Origin: Phormidium tenue FACHB-886
GTDB taxonomy: Bacteria; Cyanobacteriota; Cyanobacteriia; Elainellales; Elainellaceae
Assembly: GCF_014764505.1 (NCBI RefSeq)
Contig: NZ_JACXWX010000036.1
Coordinates: 1 to 44,423, forward strand
Length of the DNA stretch: 44,423 nt
Direction: 5' to 3'
Below the pieces are notes generated by a model. It did not search any database. It was not told the origin of the DNA and saw only the letters and a program-made list of their open reading frames with translations. Both the position numbers and the translations under genes were made by a program. Below, one piece after another: positions 43,476 through 44,423 of this stretch; position 1 is the first letter of the stretch, and every line of letters starts with the position of its first letter.

Positions 43476-44051
43476 TTTATCATATAGTTGGCGAAAGTTT
43501 TCAAATCCATAGGGTTTGGAGCTCTTTTGTTTTGTGCCTTGGACTGCCCTCAGTCGTTCTATCAGTGCAATTAGATTTGTAGGCGCTACGCGCCCAGATC
43601 AAGAGTCTTTTTGCGAAAAAATTTGTCTTAACAAAGGTACGTAACGCCATAGCAGCAAATACGTCTTTTGTGCATTGAGTGTTCAATACTTCTAATTAAT
43701 AAATCTACGATATGCCGGGCGGTATACCGTATTTAAGTTACGCCGATCGCTTGGGTTAATGGGTAACACATTTTGGAAAGGCAGGCGATGACCGAATCAC
43801 AGTTTAAATCAGGGTTTAAACTGCGACTTGGACAACTGCCGCCGCGCTTGCAGAAGCAACAGACTCGATCGAAAGTAAATCAGCCATAAATGTTGTGGAA
43901 AACCTCATCCACACCGCTCCTCGCTAAGTCGGCGATTGTTAGCCGATTAATAGACTCCGCCTCGGTTGCTCCTGCACTAGTTCCTATATCATGCCAACCT
44001 GTTTTGCTCAGCTCTTCTGCTCGCTAAACTCTTCATTCCACAAAGGCTCCT
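43476..44051. other. intergenic region after tRNA-Phe
   Basis: 576 bp with no confident gene. It contains the palindrome CGGTATACCG (43720-43729) and the 33-codon ORF at 43788. Two DnaA-box-like 9-mers also lie here: TGTGGAAAA at 43894-43902 and TCATCCACA at 43905-43913. Confidence 0.5.
43788..43889 (+). CDS. candidate small ORF, 33 residues, unknown
   Basis: The ATG at 43788 follows GGAAAGGCAGGCG. The product is basic, beginning MTESQFKSGFK and ending QTRSKVNQP. Within it, CAGTTTAAA and TTTAAACTG (43799-43822) form an inverted repeat. No family is recognised, and it may be chance. Confidence 0.2.
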   Translation: MTESQFKSGFKLRLGQLPPRLQKQQTRSKVNQP

Positions 44052-44423
44052 TTATCGGCTTCCAACTTCCACTGAACTTGGAGACAGCGCAGCTACAAGC
44101 TGTCCCAGAGCCGCTCGCAGCCGTTGCTCAATTTCTTCATCAAGTTGAATTCCACCGTCTTCCTGCCGCTGGATTTGGGTATCAACAATGTAGACGCCGC
44201 CCAGAATGTGTCTTGCTCCCAAGTTGTTCAACACCGGTTTCAAGGCATAGTCGATCGCCAGCAGATGAGCGATCGTACCGCCTGTAGCAATCGGCAGGAT
44301 GGTCTTTTCTCTCAGTGCATTCTGTGGTAACAGATCAAGAAATGCCTTCAGAACACCTGTATACGCAGCTTTGTACACAGGAGTAGAAATGATTAGCGCA
44401 TCGGCTTGTTCAATTGATGCAAC
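44052..44423 (-). CDS. ssuE: NADPH-dependent FMN reductase, SsuE type (partial)
   Basis: The frame runs from its stop at 44052 to the window edge at 44423, so the N-terminal part is missing. The visible 123 residues include ADALIISTPVYKAAYTG, LLPQNALREKTILPIATGG and ALKPVLNNLGARHILGG, typical of SsuE-like flavin reductases. These supply FMNH2 to alkanesulfonate monooxygenase. The partner genes would lie outside the window. Confidence 0.88.
   Translation of the reverse strand, partial: VASIEQADALIISTPVYKAAYTGVLKAFLDLLPQNALREKTILPIATGGTIAHLLAIDYALKPVLNNLGARHILGGVYIVDTQIQRQEDGGIQLDEEIEQRLRAALGQLVAALSPSSVEVGSR

Noticed and set aside
43894-43913. Two DnaA-box-like sites considered as a replication origin
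   Set aside because: Only two 9-mers are present, with no AT-rich unwinding region or dnaA/dnaN neighbour. This is not enough for an origin.

Overview
The window reads as cyanobacterial chromosome. The octamer GCGATCGC (HIP1, a cyanobacterial signature) and its GATCG-containing variants recur throughout. The gene set includes photosystem I subunit XI (psaL), a high-light-inducible chlorophyll-binding protein, a cyanobacterial-type single-stranded DNA-binding protein and an adenosylcobalamin-dependent ribonucleotide reductase carrying an intein. The genus cannot be fixed from the sequence alone. Most genes stand alone or in convergent or divergent pairs, and long operons are absent.

Layout. 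At 1-6.2 kb lie the tail of a probable IS4-type transposase, a class A beta-lactamase lipoprotein (-), arginine decarboxylase speA (+) and a ClC chloride transporter with CBS and UspA domains (-). At 6.6-10.1 kb are a SpoIID/LytB-type envelope protein and a secreted YbaY-domain protein. At 10.2-11.8 kb are two sugar-metabolism genes on the minus strand, a polyphosphate-glucokinase-like ROK kinase and rpe. At 12-17.8 kb are a subtilisin-like protease with small hypothetical genes behind it, an LCP (LytR-CpsA-Psr) wall-polymer ligase, an alpha/beta hydrolase and a DCC-family protein. At 18.3-21 kb are an MbfA-like ferritin/VIT iron exporter, a methyltransferase and a small membrane protein. At 21.6-25 kb are a fused sugar-nucleotide pyrophosphorylase/phosphomannomutase-like protein, a cupin and the HLIP. 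At 25.4-30.8 kb are ssb, a cyanuric-acid-hydrolase/barbiturase-family enzyme and the class II ribonucleotide reductase with a 407-residue LAGLIDADG intein. At 31-36.6 kb are an RTX protein, a PPC-domain metalloprotease and a polysaccharide deacetylase fused to a phosphodiester glycosidase. At 36.9-44.4 kb are psaL, an SDR dehydrogenase, an acidic hypothetical protein, a GH116 glucosidase, a gamma-glutamylcyclotransferase-like protein, a metal ABC ATPase behind a Fur-type box, tRNA-Phe(GAA) and the 3' part of an SsuE-type FMN reductase running off the window.

Themes. Several genes act on the cell envelope or outside the cell: beta-lactamase, SpoIID, LCP, deacetylase, RTX protein and two proteases. 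Several proteins keep a recognisable fold but have altered key residues. The gating Glu of the ClC protein is Gln. The catalytic Asp of the subtilisin-like protein appears to be Glu. All four active-site loops of the phosphohexomutase-like domain are degenerate.

Intergenic DNA is rich in short exact tandem duplications (11-19 bp units, two or three copies) and perfect or near-perfect hairpins. The strongest is a 26-bp stem at 32166-32220. I found no CRISPR array, prophage, toxin-antitoxin pair, recognisable defence system or biosynthetic cluster. The most notable items are the pseudo-mutase fusion, the splice-competent intein and the unexplained hairpins and tandem repeats.
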